From the NCBI GenBank assembly GCA_019116025.1, contig DXCM01000030.1:1-32611 (forward strand): a DNA stretch of 32,611 nucleotides, in the 5' to 3' direction. Below the pieces are notes generated by a model that was given only the letters and a program-made list of their open reading frames with translations, was not told the DNA's origin and did no database searches. The translations under genes were made by a program, and so were the position numbers. Shown here in pieces: positions 23,597-31,587 of this stretch. Position 1 is the stretch's first letter. Each line of letters starts with the position of its first letter. The DNA is from Candidatus Companilactobacillus pullicola. GTDB taxonomy: Bacteria > Bacillota > Bacilli > Lactobacillales > Lactobacillaceae.

Positions 23597-23677
23597 ATGC
23601 CGTTGGTAGTAGAAAATCTGTCGGCCACTGGAACGTGGTGGACACGGCTTGAAGCTAATAATTTTCTACTACCAACT
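23597..23677 (+). repeat. Structured intergenic repeat, type B, copy 6 with internal deletion
   Basis: It matches the type B copy at 19984 from ATGCC through TGGAACGTGGTGG to GCTAATAATTTTC, then jumps directly to the 3' end TACTACCAAC. ATTTTC occurs at both deletion edges in intact copies, so a short-homology deletion removed about 95 nt. The ends GTTGGTAGTAGAAAAT and ATTTTCTACTACCAAC remain a perfect 16-bp inverted repeat. Confidence 0.85.
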
Positions 23678-23871
23678 ATATTTCTGATTCTATTATTACA
23701 ACATTGCGTTATTCGAATATTCTCTAACTTCATATGGTCAGATAAGGATTATGAGGTCTGGATTAAGTGAAAAAGATGTTTATTAGTGAAATACATGGAT
23801 GTATCTCATTTTTAGTGAATACCATTCTTACCATCTGATATCTTAAAGTCCCCCAAAAATAGAACCGGATA
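23678..23871. other. Spacer between repeats, no gene seen
   Basis: About 195 nt with no credible ORF or ribosome site. Only short inverted repeats are visible (TCAGAT near 23739 and ATCTGA near 23836). Its sequence is unlike the corresponding spacer at 20166-20372. Confidence 0.5.
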
Positions 23872-24048
23872 CTAGTCCGGAGCAAAAATTGGAAATGCGT
23901 TCAGCTATGAAATCATTGTTAATGGCTTCGCCATTTACAATGAGGCCGACTTTGGAAATCCATTATTTTGCACGAAGTGGAAAATAATTAGTTTCAAATC
24001 GCGCCCATAACGTTCCAACAGCATTCCCAATTTTTGTGGAGGACGGCA
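23872..24048 (-). repeat. Structured intergenic repeat, type A, copy 7 (complete)
   Basis: Minus-strand copy closely matching the one at 20373-20547. Outer stem CAAAAATTGGGAATGC against GCATTTCCAATTTTTG; arm 2 AATGGC/GCCATT around GAA. It ends about 50 nt before the marR start and points away from it. Confidence 0.87.
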
Positions 24049-24101
24049 ATTAAACACTACAACTGCAATTACGCAGCAATCTAAAATAGGAGGTGGTAAA
24101 T

Positions 24102-24524
24102 ATGAATCATACTTCAAACCTTTGTACTTGGTTGAATATGAAACACTTTGAAAATGATGTTCAAGTAAACCTTGAAAAAGTATTAATTAAATATGACTTA
24201 TCTCCTGCTGAATTTAGTTTCTTACACTATCTTTATGACCAATATGAATCCAAAGCTAGCTTGCTAGAAATTAAAGACTCACTAAAATTGAGTTCTGCCG
24301 CCGTTTCGCGGATGGCTGTTCGTCTAGAAAACAAGGACTGCAAACCTATCATTCGTTATCATAGCGATAAAAATCAAAAAGAAGTTTGCCTAAAAATTAC
24401 TGAATCTGGTATCAAACATTTTAAAGAAGCCTCTGAAGTAGTTGATCAATCCTTAAATGAATCATTCTCAAGTAAAGAGTTTCAAAACTTGAGAGAAGCA
24501 ATCTTAACTACGGAGACTGAGTAA
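24102..24524 (+). CDS. MarR-family transcriptional regulator
   Basis: 140 aa. Winged-helix layout: helix-rich dimerisation N-terminus, then SPAEFSFLHYLYDQYESKASLLEIKDSLKLSSAAVSRMAVRLENKD (helix-turn-helix, about residues 35-85), wing PIIRYHSDKNQKEVCLKITESG, and C-terminal dimer helix. A GTG at 24093 is in frame but lies within the AGGAGGTGG ribosome site; the ATG at 24102 is the start. It precedes the MFS exporter on the same strand, a classic MarR-efflux pair, so it probably represses its own operon in the absence of a toxic ligand. Its stop overlaps a terminator hairpin. Confidence 0.88.
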   Translation: MNHTSNLCTWLNMKHFENDVQVNLEKVLIKYDLSPAEFSFLHYLYDQYESKASLLEIKDSLKLSSAAVSRMAVRLENKDCKPIIRYHSDKNQKEVCLKITESGIKHFKEASEVVDQSLNESFSSKEFQNLREAILTTETE

Positions 24525-24547
24525 AGAATCCTCGTGATTCTTTTTTC
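24523..24547 (+). terminator. Intercistronic terminator between marR-like and MFS genes
   Basis: AAGAATC (24524-24530), loop CTCGT, GATTCTT (24536-24542), then TTTT. It overlaps the regulator's stop codon and leaves too little space for a promoter before the MFS ribosome site at 24558, so only read-through reaches the exporter. Confidence 0.75.
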
Positions 24548-24570
24548 TTTGTCTAAAAGAGGAGCAAATT

Positions 24571-25731
24571 ATGCACAATTATAAGTTTCAAACTACCATT
24601 TTAGTATTACTGTCATTCGTTCTCGGTAATAACGAATTTTTAGTCATGGGCGTTCTTTCCAATATTTCCAAAACTTATCATGTTTCCATTGCAAATGTTG
24701 GTTTATTAATCACAGCTTACGGTCTAATCTATGCCATCAGTACACCGATTATCACATCTTTACTCGGTAACTTTAATCGTTACTATACTCTGATAGGTTT
24801 GACAGTTGTCTTTATTCTGGGTAATACCCTGAGTGGGTTTGCCAGTAATTATACTGTCTTAATTATTTCCCGTGTCATTGCGGCCTCGGTAGCTGGTGCA
24901 ATTATTTCACTGTCAATGACCTTTTCTAATGTTATCGCTCCAAGGTCGAAACAAGGAACCGTCGTTTCCTGGATCTTTTCTGGTTTCAGTATTGCTTCTG
25001 TCTTCGGGGTTCCCTTTAGTACCGCTATCAGTACTGTTTTTGACTGGCGCATGACTTTTTTCATCATATCTCTAGTCAGCGTTATAACGCTTGTTCTGTT
25101 GATGTTATCTTTGCCAAGAGAATTTGAACAAATCAATAGCCCACTGAAGAGTCAATTCAAATTGATCAAAGATCCTCGTATTTATACAGGGTTCTTTCTG
25201 CCATTCTTCGCCATTGCGGCTATCTATGTCATTTACACTTATCTTCAACCACTTTATGGCACACTGGGATTTTCCAAAACCAGTCTAAGCATCTTTTTAG
25301 CCGTCTTTGGATTTGCCTCACTAGTAAGCAATCAACTATCAGGACGAATTTCTGAACACGGTGGTCTCAAATTCATGCCTAAAGTTTACACGGTTGAAAT
25401 CTTCATCCTTTTAGCTGTACCGTTTTTGATTTACAACAAATATTTGGGGTTAATCAATCTACTTATTGTCGGTGTTGTTATGTACCTAATTAATGCACCC
25501 ATTCAAATACACTTCTTAAATATTGCTGAAGAATCATATCCCCAAGCAGTTGCTCTAGCCTCATCTTTAAATCCTATTGCCTCCAATTTGGGAATATCGT
25601 TAGGGTCAGCCGTCGGATCATTGATCGTTGGTAACTTTGGTCTTACACAAGTTGGCTTCGGTGGTGCTATCTTTGCTTTAGGTGCTTTACTGATAAATTT
25701 AAAACTAAACCAAATCGTTTCCAGAGCATGA
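24571..25731 (+). CDS. MFS transporter, DHA1-like multidrug/sugar efflux
   Basis: 386 aa with about 12 membrane helices. VLSFVLGNNEFLVMGVLSNIS at the N-terminus is typical of the AraJ/YdhP branch of drug:H+ antiporters, followed by the loop 2-3 region (GNFNRYYTLIGL) and PRSKQGTVVSW after helix 5. Substrate unknown. SD GAGGAG 8 nt before the ATG. Under the upstream MarR regulator and its intercistronic terminator. Confidence 0.88.
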   Translation: MHNYKFQTTILVLLSFVLGNNEFLVMGVLSNISKTYHVSIANVGLLITAYGLIYAISTPIITSLLGNFNRYYTLIGLTVVFILGNTLSGFASNYTVLIISRVIAASVAGAIISLSMTFSNVIAPRSKQGTVVSWIFSGFSIASVFGVPFSTAISTVFDWRMTFFIISLVSVITLVLLMLSLPREFEQINSPLKSQFKLIKDPRIYTGFFLPFFAIAAIYVIYTYLQPLYGTLGFSKTSLSIFLAVFGFASLVSNQLSGRISEHGGLKFMPKVYTVEIFILLAVPFLIYNKYLGLINLLIVGVVMYLINAPIQIHFLNIAEESYPQAVALASSLNPIASNLGISLGSAVGSLIVGNFGLTQVGFGGAIFALGALLINLKLNQIVSRA

Positions 25732-25764
25732 AAAAAGACGTAGATATTATTCTGCGTCTTTTTT
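25731..25764. terminator. Bidirectional terminator, MFS / thioesterase
   Basis: AAAAAAGACGTAGA pairs with TCTGCGTCTTTTTT with one mismatch, with A- and T-runs on the two sides. It overlaps the C-terminal end of the converging thioesterase gene. Confidence 0.9.
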
Positions 25765-26268
25765 GATTTGCCATGGGAATTGCAAACTGATATTTTTATT
25801 GAATTTTTCTTGTTCCAATAACTTCTTTAAACGTTCATCTTGACGTTGATGATAACCATTACAAACATACTTAGCTTCATCATTGTCTGGAACAATCTGT
25901 GGTAGAACAATATCCTTGTCTGTTACAACGAAAGTTGAAAAACAAGTTAATCCTAAGAAACGTTTTCCTGTCTTCAAATGCTCACCAATAATTTTAGTAA
26001 AAACTTCAATTGATCGACTGCCTACTCCCGTAACATAGGATTCCGTACACATTGAGTCTTGAAGCTTGAACGGTAAAATAAAATTAACTTGATCAATCGA
26101 AGCAGTCACTGTTTCAATTCGAGCAACTCGCGAAGCTGAAATCGAAGAATTATCGTCAATTGTCGTTAACGTTCTTCCACCAAATACTGTCTCATGTTCA
26201 TTCAAATCTGATGAAAAAACTCGATGATTACTGATGGATAAAGTATCGCTACATTTAATTTCTCTCAT
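25747..26268 (-). CDS. Acyl-CoA thioesterase, hotdog fold (YkhA/YciA-like)
   Basis: 173 aa. The hotdog signature HRVFSSDLNEHETVFGGRTLTTIDDNSSISASRVAR (residues about 16-51; Asn/Asp-Glu-His active region, then helix) is typical of the YkhA/BACH thioesterase family, followed by VTASIDQVNFILPFKLQDSMCTESYVTGVG. It hydrolyses acyl-CoA thioesters; the physiological substrate is unknown. Longer C-terminus with a basic and acidic tail. SD AGGAG 6 nt before the ATG. It lies downstream of the tRNA-Arg on the same strand. Confidence 0.85.
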   Translation of the reverse strand: MREIKCSDTLSISNHRVFSSDLNEHETVFGGRTLTTIDDNSSISASRVARIETVTASIDQVNFILPFKLQDSMCTESYVTGVGSRSIEVFTKIIGEHLKTGKRFLGLTCFSTFVVTDKDIVLPQIVPDNDEAKYVCNGYHQRQDERLKKLLEQEKFNKNISLQFPWQIKKDAE

Positions 26269-26320
26269 AAATTACTCCTAGAAAATAAAAATTCTAGTGC
26301 TTTTTAACATTTTTTCTAAT

Positions 26321-26393
26321 GATCCCTCCCGGAATCGAACCGGGGACCTACTGCTTAGGAGGCAGTTGCTCTATCCAACTGGGCCAAGGGACC
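26321..26393 (-). tRNA. tRNA-Arg (anticodon CCT)
   Basis: A 73-nt cloverleaf: acceptor GGTCCCT/AGGGATC (one G/T pair), D-arm GCCCAGTTGGATAGAGC, anticodon stem ACTGC/GCAGT with loop CTCCTAA, T-arm CCCGGTTCGATTCCGGG. Anticodon CCT reads AGG. The CCA end is not encoded (ATTAG follows). Confidence 0.97.
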
Positions 26394-26398
26394 AAGAT

Positions 26399-26457
26399 CT
26401 TATAGCCAATAAAAAACAGCTATAAGAAAATTATATCTCATATACGCAATTATTCAA
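26399..26457 (-). promoter_or_regulatory. tRNA-Arg promoter and leader hairpin
   Basis: On the minus strand, TTGAAT (26457-26452), 16-nt spacer, TATAAT (26435-26430). A perfect 8-bp inverted repeat CTTATAGC/GCTATAAG (26426-26419, 26406-26399) follows, just before the tRNA. It has no U-tail after it; it may be a processing element or a sequence overlapping the start site. Confidence 0.6.
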
Positions 26458-26471
26458 CACTGGAAAAATTG

Positions 26472-26520
26472 AAACAAAAAGCTGATTGGCCATGTTTTAG
26501 CCAAATCAGCTTTTTTGTTT
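26472..26520. terminator. Bidirectional terminator of the DEAD-box helicase gene, repeated sequence
   Basis: AAACAAAAAGCTGATTGGC pairs with GCCAAATCAGCTTTTTTGTTT around a short loop. The stem shares AAAAAGCTGATTGG/CCAAATCAGCTTTTTT with the terminator at 6826-6884. Confidence 0.9.
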
Positions 26521-26522
26521 CT

Positions 26523-27725
26523 TTATTTACTACTACGACGCTTACCCTTATTCTTTTGATCACGTAAACGTTTCTTAGCCTTAGGCTTGTCTTTATGACT
26601 AACTGGTTTCTTACGAGTAACAGGCTTATTCGAAAGTGTTCCATCACTCTTAAGATAAGCTTTGTTTATCTCAATATCAGTGAAATCACGCATATTCTTC
26701 AAATCATGACTGTTACCAAAGGTAAGCACGATACCGCTCTTACCCATTCTTCCAGTTCTTCCAGCACGATGAACGTACTCGCTCTCATCCCTTGGAACCA
26801 TGTAGTTAACAATTGTCGTGATATTATCAATATCCATCCCACGAGCGGCCACATCAGTTGTTAACAACAAATTAACTTTCTTAGTTGAAAAGAGTTGAAT
26901 CGCTGACTTACGTTGTTGTGACGACATCTTACTGTCCAAAGCCACAAAGTTAGTCTTATTATGATTCAAATCACTGATTGCTTTGTGTAGTGAACGAGAA
27001 TTATTGAAAAAGACGATTCCCAAAAACTTCTTATTGTGTGCCAACTCACGCACTAAAGCATTCTTGATAAATTCACTATTAGCATCAATAAAGTAATGCT
27101 TAATTCCAGCGGTGTAACTAGTATCGTGGCGTTGATCAATAATCTCAAAGTCCTGTCCAAACCACTTATGCATATCTTTGAAGGTCTCATTACCAGTGGC
27201 TGAGAAGAAAGTCATCTGAACATCGGCTGGCATCTGAGCAATTGTCTCACGAACCGTTTCCAACTTCGATTCATTCAACATCTCATCGGCTTCATCAACA
27301 ATAACAGTGTTGATCTTACCCAATTTCACCTTACGGGCCTGAGTCAATTCATTTAAACGCCCTAACGTAGCCACAATAATTTCAGGTTTTTCCTTCAATT
27401 TCTTCAATTGACGTTGGGGATTAGCACCACCAGTGACTGCTTGAACTTTGCAATCAACTAATTTAGCTAAAGGTTGAATGACATCCCTAACTTGCATAGC
27501 CAATTCCTGTGAAGGTTCTAAGATCAATACTTGTAAGCCATCCTTGGGTACTAAGGTTTCCAACATTGGCATCACAAACCCTAAAGTCTTACCGGAACCA
27601 GTTGGTGCCATAGCGACAAAATCTCTGCCCTCTTTAAAAGGTAAATAGACTGCTTCTTGAATCTTTGTTAAAGCACTAAATTGATTTTGCTTAAAATAAT
27701 CTTGATATAATTTTGGTATTTCCAC
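26523..27725 (-). CDS. DEAD-box ATP-dependent RNA helicase
   Basis: About 400 aa: ATP-dependent RNA unwinding in ribosome assembly or mRNA turnover. Motifs in order: Q-motif region SALTKIQEAVYLPF, I APTGSGKT, Ia PSQELAMQV (usual PTRELA), GG, Ib VATLGRLNE (usual TPGR), II VDEADEML, III SAT, IV VFFNNSRS, V TTDVAARGMDI, VI HRAGRTGRMG. The two altered motifs suggest a diverged lactobacillar branch. The basic tail (PKAKKRLRDQKNKGKRRSSK) likely binds RNA. The frame extends to 27764 into the preceding gene, but GTG at 27725 with GAGGAT upstream fits best; an ATG at 27737 is an alternative. It follows the Gfo/Idh gene with a 1-nt gap. Confidence 0.9.
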   Translation of the reverse strand: MEIPKLYQDYFKQNQFSALTKIQEAVYLPFKEGRDFVAMAPTGSGKTLGFVMPMLETLVPKDGLQVLILEPSQELAMQVRDVIQPLAKLVDCKVQAVTGGANPQRQLKKLKEKPEIIVATLGRLNELTQARKVKLGKINTVIVDEADEMLNESKLETVRETIAQMPADVQMTFFSATGNETFKDMHKWFGQDFEIIDQRHDTSYTAGIKHYFIDANSEFIKNALVRELAHNKKFLGIVFFNNSRSLHKAISDLNHNKTNFVALDSKMSSQQRKSAIQLFSTKKVNLLLTTDVAARGMDIDNITTIVNYMVPRDESEYVHRAGRTGRMGKSGIVLTFGNSHDLKNMRDFTDIEINKAYLKSDGTLSNKPVTRKKPVSHKDKPKAKKRLRDQKNKGKRRSSK

Positions 27726-27726
27726 T

Positions 27727-28725
27727 TTACTTATCCTCATCTGCTCCAAAAACAAGTCCTGCACTTGTTCTAGCTTGTTCTAGAATTCTATTTACAATTC
27801 TAGCGTACTTCAAGAGATTTTCATAAGTTTCTTGATCATTTTCAGTCATAATTCGTGCAAATTCTTTTGCTTCAGAGTCCATGGGATTTTCACTCTTAAC
27901 AGTTGGAATAGTTGTAATATTCTTATTGTCGTCGGCAAGTTGAACGTGTGTGATGTCGCCACCACTGTCCATCAACAAAGTTTTTCTGTCGAAATAAATT
28001 TCTGAATTTGCATATGAATTCTTAGTCTTACCAACTAAAATATTGACGTCAAATTCAGGATACTTCAAAGTCAAACTACCACTACCATCAATTCCAGATG
28101 AAAGTATTTCAGCCACATAACTGACAGACTCGGGTTGTCCAAATAATACAACGGCGTCATAAACTGTGTAGACTCCTAAGTCATACAAAGCCCCACCAGA
28201 AAACTTAGGGTTAAAGATGTTAGGCAACTTACCAGCTTTGAAGTCGTCATAACGGCTCGAATATTTCATGTAAGAAAGTGTTGCCCCACTCAATTCAGCA
28301 CGATTTTCTTCAACATAATTTTGAATCTTTTTGAAAATTGGTTCGTGAATGTGACGAGCAGCCTCAAACAAAAAGAGTCCTTTTTCATGAGCTAGATCGT
28401 CCAAAATAGTAAACTCTCTAACTGTTGAAGTACTTGGTTTTTCCACAATAACGTTTTTGCCATGTTCCAGTGCTAATTTAGCTTGTTGGAAATGTAATCC
28501 ATTAGGCGAAGCAATATAAACAGTATCAAAATCGTCGCTACTGAAAAATTCTTCTAGATCGGTACTGATATTAATATTCTTCTTTTGGAGGTCTTCAATA
28601 AACTTGTCAGCTTTTTCTTCAGTTCTTGAATAGACATGCGTTAATGAAAAGCTCTTTGTTTCATCTGTTGCATTAACAAATTGTTCTGTAATCCAATTTG
28701 TTCCAATTATTCCTAAATTTATCAT
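27727..28725 (-). CDS. Gfo/Idh/MocA-family NAD(P)-dependent oxidoreductase
   Basis: 332 aa. Rossmann N-terminus LGIIGTNWITEQFVNA, then DTVYIASPNGLHFQQAKLALEHGKNVIVEKPST, with the catalytic Lys of the EKP motif. C-terminal sheet domain with GGALYDLGVYTVYDAVVLFG. It likely oxidises or reduces a sugar or inositol-like substrate, not determined here. SD GAGGTGA 6 nt before the ATG. First gene of a two-gene run with the helicase, although their functions do not suggest a shared pathway. Confidence 0.88.
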   Translation of the reverse strand: MINLGIIGTNWITEQFVNATDETKSFSLTHVYSRTEEKADKFIEDLQKKNINISTDLEEFFSSDDFDTVYIASPNGLHFQQAKLALEHGKNVIVEKPSTSTVREFTILDDLAHEKGLFLFEAARHIHEPIFKKIQNYVEENRAELSGATLSYMKYSSRYDDFKAGKLPNIFNPKFSGGALYDLGVYTVYDAVVLFGQPESVSYVAEILSSGIDGSGSLTLKYPEFDVNILVGKTKNSYANSEIYFDRKTLLMDSGGDITHVQLADDNKNITTIPTVKSENPMDSEAKEFARIMTENDQETYENLLKYARIVNRILEQARTSAGLVFGADEDK

Positions 28726-28846
28726 AAAATCACCTCGCCTTAATTCTACTTATATGTAAGCGCAATTACTACTAAAAAAGTACCAGAATTATATCAATAT
28801 GGTATATAATTGCAATTTAAGCCATTTGAGGGGGTAGTTTTTTTTC

Positions 28847-30187
28847 ATGAACAAGGAAACAGATAAATTCAGTCTGAAAAGAGATCTCGGTTTCTTCTCA
28901 GCACTATCAACGGTAATGGGGCTCGTTATCGGTGGTGGAGTCTTCTTCAAGATCTCCAGTGTAACTGCAGCCACCGGTAGTCCTAGTTTGACCATCTTTG
29001 TATGGTTACTTGCCGGTTTCATTACGATCAACGCTGGTTTGACCATTGCCGAATTAGCCTCAGCCATTCCAGTCGCTGGTGGTATTTATAAATACATCGA
29101 ATATATTTACGGAAAAGTTCCTGCTTTTCTACTAGCCTGGGCACAGTCAGTTATCTATTACCCAGCGGGAATCTCAGCTCTATCAATTATTTTTGCTACA
29201 CAAGTTATGAACCTTTGTAACATTTCTTCTGTTTGGCAAATACCAATTGCCATTTCATTAGCTGTCTTCCTCTACGTCGTTAACTTATTAGGTGCCAAAG
29301 TCGGTGGGACGATACAGACCGTCTCTTTGATTGCTAAATTGATTCCGATCGTTTTAATTATCGTCGTTGGGATTTTTACACCTTCAACTAATCCTATTTC
29401 ACTCTTTCCAATCACTTCTGGTAATCATGCTAGTTTCTGGTCTTCGCTGGGTGGCGGACTACTAGCAACCATGTTTGCTTTTGATGGCTGGATGAATGTT
29501 GGTAGTTTGGCTGGTGAAATGAAGCGTCCCGAAAAGGATCTTGCTAAATCAATCATTGTTGGACTCTTCGCCATTACTCTAATTTACGTTCTAATTAGTT
29601 TCGTATTCATTAAAGAATTGCCATTCAACTTGATTCCTGGAAATCAAAATGCCGCATCTGAATCTGCCGTTCATATTTTCGGTGAGATCGGTGGAAAAAT
29701 CGTTACAATTGGTATTCTGATTTCTGTTTTCGGATCAGTTAACGGTTATACTATGACCGGTGCACGTGTACCTTACGTTTTAGGAACTGACGACGACATT
29801 GTCTTTTCCAAATTCTTCGGTAAATTAACTAAGAATACTCGTGTTCCTGCAAACGCTGGCTTAGTACAAACCGTTATTGCAGTCATCATGATCTTTATGG
29901 GCAGTTTTGATTATTTAACCGATATGTTAGTTTTCGTTATGTGGATCTTCTCAATGATGATGTTCATTGGTGTCTTCATCTTAAGAAAGAAAGAACCCGA
30001 ACTGGTACGTCCTTATAAGATCAATTTTTATCCTATTCCACCAATCATTGCCTTAGCAGGTGGAGCTTATATCATTATTTCCACTTTGTTCCGTCAAACT
30101 GGTCTAGCTATGATGGGAATTGGAATCACCTTATTAGGTTTACCAATTTATTACATACACTATTTGTATAAAAAGAGGTCGCTATGA
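28847..30187 (+). CDS. APC-superfamily amino acid permease
   Basis: 446 aa with about 12 helices. The N-terminus KRDLGFFSALSTVMGLVIGGGVFFKISSV contains the G-x-G-I/V-F motif of helix 1, and EMKRPEKDLAKSIIVG the conserved loop after helix 6, typical of LAT-like exchangers (SteT/YfnA). Substrate unknown, probably an amino acid antiporter. A TATAAT at 28805-28810 may serve as promoter -10. The GAGGGGG site lies 12 nt from the ATG, an unusually long spacing. Confidence 0.88.
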   Translation: MNKETDKFSLKRDLGFFSALSTVMGLVIGGGVFFKISSVTAATGSPSLTIFVWLLAGFITINAGLTIAELASAIPVAGGIYKYIEYIYGKVPAFLLAWAQSVIYYPAGISALSIIFATQVMNLCNISSVWQIPIAISLAVFLYVVNLLGAKVGGTIQTVSLIAKLIPIVLIIVVGIFTPSTNPISLFPITSGNHASFWSSLGGGLLATMFAFDGWMNVGSLAGEMKRPEKDLAKSIIVGLFAITLIYVLISFVFIKELPFNLIPGNQNAASESAVHIFGEIGGKIVTIGILISVFGSVNGYTMTGARVPYVLGTDDDIVFSKFFGKLTKNTRVPANAGLVQTVIAVIMIFMGSFDYLTDMLVFVMWIFSMMMFIGVFILRKKEPELVRPYKINFYPIPPIIALAGGAYIIISTLFRQTGLAMMGIGITLLGLPIYYIHYLYKKRSL

Positions 30188-30203
30188 TGGCGGCTTTTTT
30201 TAT
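30168..30203 (+). terminator. Weak terminator after the APC permease gene
   Basis: GTCGC/GCGGC stem-loop overlapping the permease stop codon, flanked by AAAAAG and TTTTTTT. A short stem, so partial read-through to the PTS gene is possible. Confidence 0.6.
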
Positions 30204-30252
30204 TTGCGGTATACTTTTCCTGAAATCTATAAAAAGCTGATGTGGTGCTTTC

Positions 30253-31587
30253 ATGAAAACAAAATTTAACAACAAATTTGAAGAGAAATTAATTCTGGGA
30301 ACTCTCAAAATTCAAAAACTACTCATCTACCGTATTATTCAACGTACATTACTACTGATTTTTCCCTTTGCTCTCTTCGGTAGTTTCATTAAAGTAATTC
30401 AAACGGTCATTATTGGTAAGGAAGGATTCTTAACCGATGTCTTTCCCAACCTAAGTAATGACTTTATTTATCTCCAAATCGATAACATTGCTACAGTCCT
30501 CTACAACCTATCTTTGGGATGGGTCTCAGTTATTGCCGTTTTCGGTGCAGCCAAATATACCGCTAAACATTTCAATCGGGACGATCAATTGGCCGGTATC
30601 ACTGCAATGAGCTCTTTGTTAATCATTGATTACACTTACTCCAAAGTCCAAGCAGTATCGTTTCATCCACAAATTTTGGGCTTACGTGGTCTTCTATTTG
30701 CATTTTTCCTAGGAATATTTGTCGGTTGGATTTTTAAAAAAACAAGTCGACCTATTCCTGACCACGTTACACATTTCGGCGTATCCAGCGTTACTGAACG
30801 TTCTTTTATTTCCGCAAAACCAATCATAATTTGTTTACTATTGGCGATGGTCTTCAGTATCTTAGTCAATGTTACTTATTACGCTGAAGCACCTGGAAAT
30901 TATATCAATGCTCTAGCCTCTGAATACAATTCTAAAAGCCCTTTATCACAATTAATAAAGACTTTTATCTTCTCTATCTACACTTTGGTAATGTCATTCT
31001 TCGGTTGGTCTGGTACCTACTCACCAAATGGAACCGAAAAAATGGATGTTCTTTCCAATATCAATCTCTATTATGCTTTAGATAAACATACCGCTTGGAA
31101 TGCCCCTAATCCGTTTACCAGTTCCTCACTCTACCATGCTTTCGCTACCTTTGGTGGTACCGGAGCTACTTTGGGACTAATCATTGCTATCTTGATCATC
31201 GGTAAAGATAATGACTATCAAACCGTTGCTAAATTGGCTATCTTCCCCAGTCTCTTTAATATCGGTAGTGCTCTGATGGCCGGCATACCGGTCTTCTTCA
31301 ACGTTATTTTCTTTATCCCATATATCCTGGCTCCTGTAGCCGATATGGCTATGGCTGCCTTAGCGATTCAATTGCATTTAATGCCGCCTAGCGTCTATCC
31401 TGTGCCAATTGGAACACCAGGACCACTAATTGCCTTCATTGGTACAAACGGTAGCTGGCAGGCTCTAATATTCTCAATTATCGCAATCATAATTTCTACC
31501 TTGATCTATATTCCCTTCGTAAAAATGGCTATCAAGATCAAAGGATATGATAATTTGAGTATTGAAGAAGGTGGCTTGAATGCATAG
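30253..31587 (+). CDS. PTS EIIC component, Lac/cellobiose family
   Basis: 444 aa, about ten membrane helices. The arrangement GAAKYTAKHFNRDDQLAGITAMSSLLI near residue 110, FFGWSGTYSPNG, AFATFGGTGATLGLIIA and VYPVPIGTPGPLIAFIGTNGSW matches permeases of the lactose/cellobiose PTS family, with glycan disaccharides as typical substrates. No EIIA or EIIB gene is nearby, so it must borrow them or act otherwise. SD is weak (GGTG). Its stop overlaps the start of the DUF915 gene by 8 nt, so the two are translationally coupled. Confidence 0.85.
   Translation: MKTKFNNKFEEKLILGTLKIQKLLIYRIIQRTLLLIFPFALFGSFIKVIQTVIIGKEGFLTDVFPNLSNDFIYLQIDNIATVLYNLSLGWVSVIAVFGAAKYTAKHFNRDDQLAGITAMSSLLIIDYTYSKVQAVSFHPQILGLRGLLFAFFLGIFVGWIFKKTSRPIPDHVTHFGVSSVTERSFISAKPIIICLLLAMVFSILVNVTYYAEAPGNYINALASEYNSKSPLSQLIKTFIFSIYTLVMSFFGWSGTYSPNGTEKMDVLSNINLYYALDKHTAWNAPNPFTSSSLYHAFATFGGTGATLGLIIAILIIGKDNDYQTVAKLAIFPSLFNIGSALMAGIPVFFNVIFFIPYILAPVADMAMAALAIQLHLMPPSVYPVPIGTPGPLIAFIGTNGSWQALIFSIIAIIISTLIYIPFVKMAIKIKGYDNLSIEEGGLNA

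Noticed and set aside
23470-23733. Minus-strand ORF of 87 codons
   Set aside because: It runs through the deleted structured repeat at 23597-23677, has no ribosome site and no protein-like pattern.
23935-24117. Minus-strand ORF of 60 codons
   Set aside because: It lies almost entirely within the type A repeat at 23872-24048; the other type A copies do not keep this frame open.
28754-28769. cre site upstream of the APC permease (TGTAAGCGCAATTA)
   Set aside because: Two fixed consensus positions fail, so it is too weak to call.
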